DNA from: Paramesorhizobium leguminum | GTDB taxonomy: Bacteria > Pseudomonadota > Alphaproteobacteria > Rhizobiales > Rhizobiaceae | Direction: 5' to 3' | Length of the DNA: 64,000 bases | NCBI RefSeq assembly: GCF_003217235.1 | Contig: NZ_QJTF01000004.1 | Coordinates: 1 to 64,000 of the forward strand | In this document: one piece after another, positions 61,462 to 64,000 of the stretch | How positions within the stretch are numbered: position 1 is the first letter of the stretch | How the letters are laid out: each line of letters begins with the position of its first letter | Program-made: the position numbers and the translations under genes | The notes under the pieces: generated by a model | Database searches by the model: none | Told to the model about the DNA's origin: nothing | Seen by the model: the letters and a program-made list of their open reading frames with translations, nothing else

Positions 61462-64000
61462 GCGATAGCAAATCGAGCGACGACAAGACGCTGAGCGTCG
61501 ATACCAAAAAGACGTTGACCCTGAAGCGGCCAGGCGTCGAGCAGAGCACCGTGCGCCAGAATTTCAGCCATGGGCGTACGAAGTCCGTTGTCGTTGAAAC
61601 GAAAAAGCGTAAGTTTTCCCGGCCTGATGAAAAGCCGGTGGCTCCGGCGCCTGTTGCTCAGCCGGTGACGAAGCCGCATGTGGCGCCGGCTCCCGTGCCG
61701 CGCACCGAAACGCCGCCGCCGCCCAGGCAGCAGAAGCCCATGGGCCGTTCGGGCATGGTGCTGAACACACTGTCGCGCTCGGAGATCGAGGCGCGCCGCC
61801 GTGCGCTCGAAGGCGCGCAGGTGCGTGATGCCGAAGACCGTGTTCGCGCCGAGGAAGAGGCCAGGCGCCGGGCAGAGGAAGATGCCATCCGGGCGAAGGA
61901 GCGCGAGGAATCCGCGCGCCGTCAGGCCGAGGAAGAGGCTCGTCTGAAGGCCGAGGCAGCGGCCAAGCAGCGCGCCGAGGAAGAGGCGCGCAAGCGCACA
62001 CCGGAAGCCGCTCCGGCACAGAATGCCGGTGCGCCCAGGAATGTTGCGCCCCGGGATCCGGGTAGGGATACAGGTGCGCCGAGGTCCGCCGCGCCCGCGC
62101 CGGTGCGCGGCAGGGGACCTGTGGTCGCCGACGAGTCGGAAGAGCGTCGTGGCGGCCCTGCCGGTGTCCGCCGTGGAGCGCCCGCCAAGGGAGCTCCGGT
62201 CAAGCCGGAAGTACGTACGCCTAAGGTCACCAAGACCGAAGACGATCGCCGCCGCGGCAAGCTGACGCTGACCAGCGCGCTCGATGACGACGCCGCTCGC
62301 GGCCGTTCGCTATCGGCCATGCGTCGCCGTCAGGAAAAAGCCCGCCGCGCGATGCAGCAGGAAACCCGCGAGAAGATTTCGCGCGAAGTGATTGTCCCTG
62401 AGACGATTACGATCCAGGAACTGGCGCAGCGCATGGCCGAGCGTTCGGTCGATGTCATCAAGTACCTGATGAAGCAGGGCCAGATGATGAAGCCCGGCGA
62501 CGTGATCGATGCGGATATGGCGCAGCTGCTCGCGGAGGAGTTTGGCCACACTGTCAGGCGCGTCGCTGAATCCGACGTCGAGGAAGGCATCTTCAACGTT
62601 CAGGATGACACAGCGGCTTTCATGTCGCGTCCGCCTGTCGTCACCATCATGGGCCATGTCGACCACGGCAAGACCTCGCTGCTCGATGCCATCCGTAATG
62701 CCAATGTCGTGTCCGGTGAGGCCGGCGGCATCACGCAGCACATCGGCGCCTATCAGGTCGAGAAGAACGGCCAGAAGATCACATTCATCGATACGCCCGG
62801 CCACGCGGCCTTCACCGCGATGCGCGCCCGTGGCGCGCAGGCCACCGACATCGCCATTCTGGTCGTGGCGGCGGATGACAGCGTCATGCCGCAGACGATT
62901 GAATCGATCAACCATGCCAAGGCGGCAGGGGTGCCGATCATCGTCGCGATCAACAAGATCGACAAGCACGATGCCGACCCGCAGAAGGTTCGCACCGGGC
63001 TGCTGCAGCACGATGTCTTCGTTGAAACGATGGGCGGCGAGACGCTCGATGTGGAAGTCTCCGCCAAGACGGGCGCCGGTCTCGACAAGCTTCTGGAAAC
63101 GATCCTGCTCCAGGCCGAAGTTTTGGATCTCAAGGCCGATCCGGATCGTACCGCCGAAGGTGTCGTCATCGAGGCGAAGCTCGATCGCGGCCGTGGTTCC
63201 GTCGCCACCGTTCTCGTCCAGAAAGGCACGCTCAAGCCGGGCGATATCATTGTCGCGGGTAGTGAATGGGGCCGCGTCCGCGCCCTCGTCAACGACCGTG
63301 GCGAAAACGTCAAGGAAGCCGGGCCGGCGTTGCCGGTCGAGGTTCTTGGACTGGGTGGACCGCCGCAGGCCGGCGACCGTCTTGCCGTGGTCGAGAACGA
63401 AGCCCGCGCCCGCGAAATTTCGGAATATCGCCAGCGTCTGGCCCGTGACAAGGCTGTCGCAAGACAGGCCGGTTCGCGCGGCTCGCTGGAACAGATGATG
63501 AGCCAGTTGCAGGCGAGCGGCTTGAAGGAATTCCCGCTGGTCATCAAGGGCGACGTGCAGGGCTCGGTCGAAGCTATCGCCGGCGCGCTGGAGAAGCTCG
63601 GCACCGACGAAGTGCGCGCGCGCATCGTGCATTCCGGCGCCGGCGGCATCACCGAGAGCGATATAGCGCTGGCGGAAGCCTCCAACGCGGCAATCATCGG
63701 CTTCAACGTTCGCGCCAATGTCCAGGCGCGCAGCGCCGCCGAGCAGCAGGGCCTTGAGATCCGCTATTACAACATCATCTACGATCTGGTGGACGATGTG
63801 AAAGCGGCAATGTCGGGCCTTCTGTCGCCGGAGCGCCGCGAAACCTTCCTCGGCAATGCGACGATCCTCGAGGTCTTCAACATCACCAAGGTCGGCAAGG
63901 TCGCGGGCTGCCGCGTCACCGAAGGCAAGGTCGAGCGCGGCGCGGGCGTCCGCCTTATCCGCGACAACGTGGTCATCCACGAAGGCAAGCTCAAGACGCT
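61458..64000 (+). CDS. infB: Translation initiation factor IF-2 (3' end outside window)
   Basis: The gene starts with ATG at 61458 overlapping the upstream stop (ATGA) and stays open to the window end, giving 847 codons of a protein probably somewhat longer. Residues 1-290 are a charged, Ala/Glu/Arg-rich region with a long predicted coiled coil ([20 protein letters not shown]). The conserved N-domain (about 310-390) precedes the GTPase: G1 [10 protein letters not shown]3 DTPGH, G4 NKID. Domains II, III and the start of the C-terminal fMet-tRNA-binding part follow. It places initiator tRNA on the ribosome. Confidence 0.97.
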   Translation, partial: MSDSKSSDDKTLSVDTKKTLTLKRPGVEQSTVRQNFSHGRTKSVVVETKKRKFSRPDEKPVAPAPVAQPVTKPHVAPAPVPRTETPPPPRQQKPMGRSGMVLNTLSRSEIEARRRALEGAQVRDAEDRVRAEEEARRRAEEDAIRAKEREESARRQAEEEARLKAEAAAKQRAEEEARKRTPEAAPAQNAGAPRNVAPRDPGRDTGAPRSAAPAPVRGRGPVVADESEERRGGPAGVRRGAPAKGAPVKPEVRTPKVTKTEDDRRRGKLTLTSALDDDAARGRSLSAMRRRQEKARRAMQQETREKISREVIVPETITIQELAQRMAERSVDVIKYLMKQGQMMKPGDVIDADMAQLLAEEFGHTVRRVAESDVEEGIFNVQDDTAAFMSRPPVVTIMGHVDHGKTSLLDAIRNANVVSGEAGGITQHIGAYQVEKNGQKITFIDTPGHAAFTAMRARGAQATDIAILVVAADDSVMPQTIESINHAKAAGVPIIVAINKIDKHDADPQKVRTGLLQHDVFVETMGGETLDVEVSAKTGAGLDKLLETILLQAEVLDLKADPDRTAEGVVIEAKLDRGRGSVATVLVQKGTLKPGDIIVAGSEWGRVRALVNDRGENVKEAGPALPVEVLGLGGPPQAGDRLAVVENEARAREISEYRQRLARDKAVARQAGSRGSLEQMMSQLQASGLKEFPLVIKGDVQGSVEAIAGALEKLGTDEVRARIVHSGAGGITESDIALAEASNAAIIGFNVRANVQARSAAEQQGLEIRYYNIIYDLVDDVKAAMSGLLSPERRETFLGNATILEVFNITKVGKVAGCRVTEGKVERGAGVRLIRDNVVIHEGKLKT

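Noticed and set aside
62310-63980. 556-codon minus-strand open frame
   Set aside because: It is antisense to infB; composition follows the complement of the IF-2 codons and no domain is recognisable.

Overview
The window is 64 kb of a GC-rich alphaproteobacterial chromosome. Gene content and order point to the Hyphomicrobiales (Rhizobiales), most like Brucella/Ochrobactrum or near relatives. The reasons are a PmtA-type phosphatidylethanolamine methyltransferase beside dnaJ and pyrF, a DUF982 protein, long alphaproteobacterial PstC/PstA proteins, the block miaB-phoH-ybeY-corC-lnt-XRE-metK-trmB, and many copies of a 43-bp palindrome. I found no rRNA, tRNA, CRISPR array, prophage or transposase gene, so this looks like ordinary chromosome carrying several catabolic and transport inserts.

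Positions 1-12,200: dnaK (minus strand, heat-shock-type promoter, strong terminator), a Gfo/Idh/MocA oxidoreductase, a divergent LysR regulator / aldo-keto reductase pair, an osmF-yehY-yehX-yehW osmoprotectant ABC importer, an odd operon joining a CoA-transferase to a solute-binding-protein homologue without a signal peptide, and a small exported protein. Positions 12,200-24,900: dnaJ (far from dnaK), a UdgX-type uracil-DNA enzyme, pmtA, a histidine phosphatase, pyrF, a galactose/galactonate catabolic operon on the minus strand (dehydrogenase, dgoK, dgoA, lactonase-like), gshB, comM, a transglutaminase-like peptidase and an intracellular PHB depolymerase.

Positions 25,200-30,700: an uncharacterised two-gene module (a GNAT acetyltransferase fused to a C39/papain-like peptidase, then an ATP-grasp ligase with an RLAN-type N-terminus), followed by rlpA-like, ybaN-like and guanine deaminase genes. 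Positions 30,700-37,150: the phosphate-starvation operon pstSCAB-phoU-phoB behind a three-unit Pho box. Positions 37,300-44,500: a SleB-like hydrolase lipoprotein, a second LysR/SDR pair, an M29 aminopeptidase and otsBA trehalose synthesis. Positions 44,500-64,000: tsaB-rimI-plsC-miaB-phoH-ybeY-corC-lnt-XRE-metK-trmB, a tctCBA tricarboxylate transporter, then a leader attenuator and rimP-nusA-ylxR-infB (infB runs off the window).

The most unusual signals are (i) the GNAT-C39 / RLAN-ATP-grasp pair, (ii) four tandem in-frame copies of the genome's dispersed palindrome at the C-terminus of that GNAT-C39 protein, (iii) a second palindromic element read through in-frame in both a histidine phosphatase and OtsB, (iv) UdgX, and (v) the cytosolic binding protein coupled to a CoA-transferase. 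Many genes overlap by 4 bases (ATGA or GTGA), which gives reliable operon boundaries.
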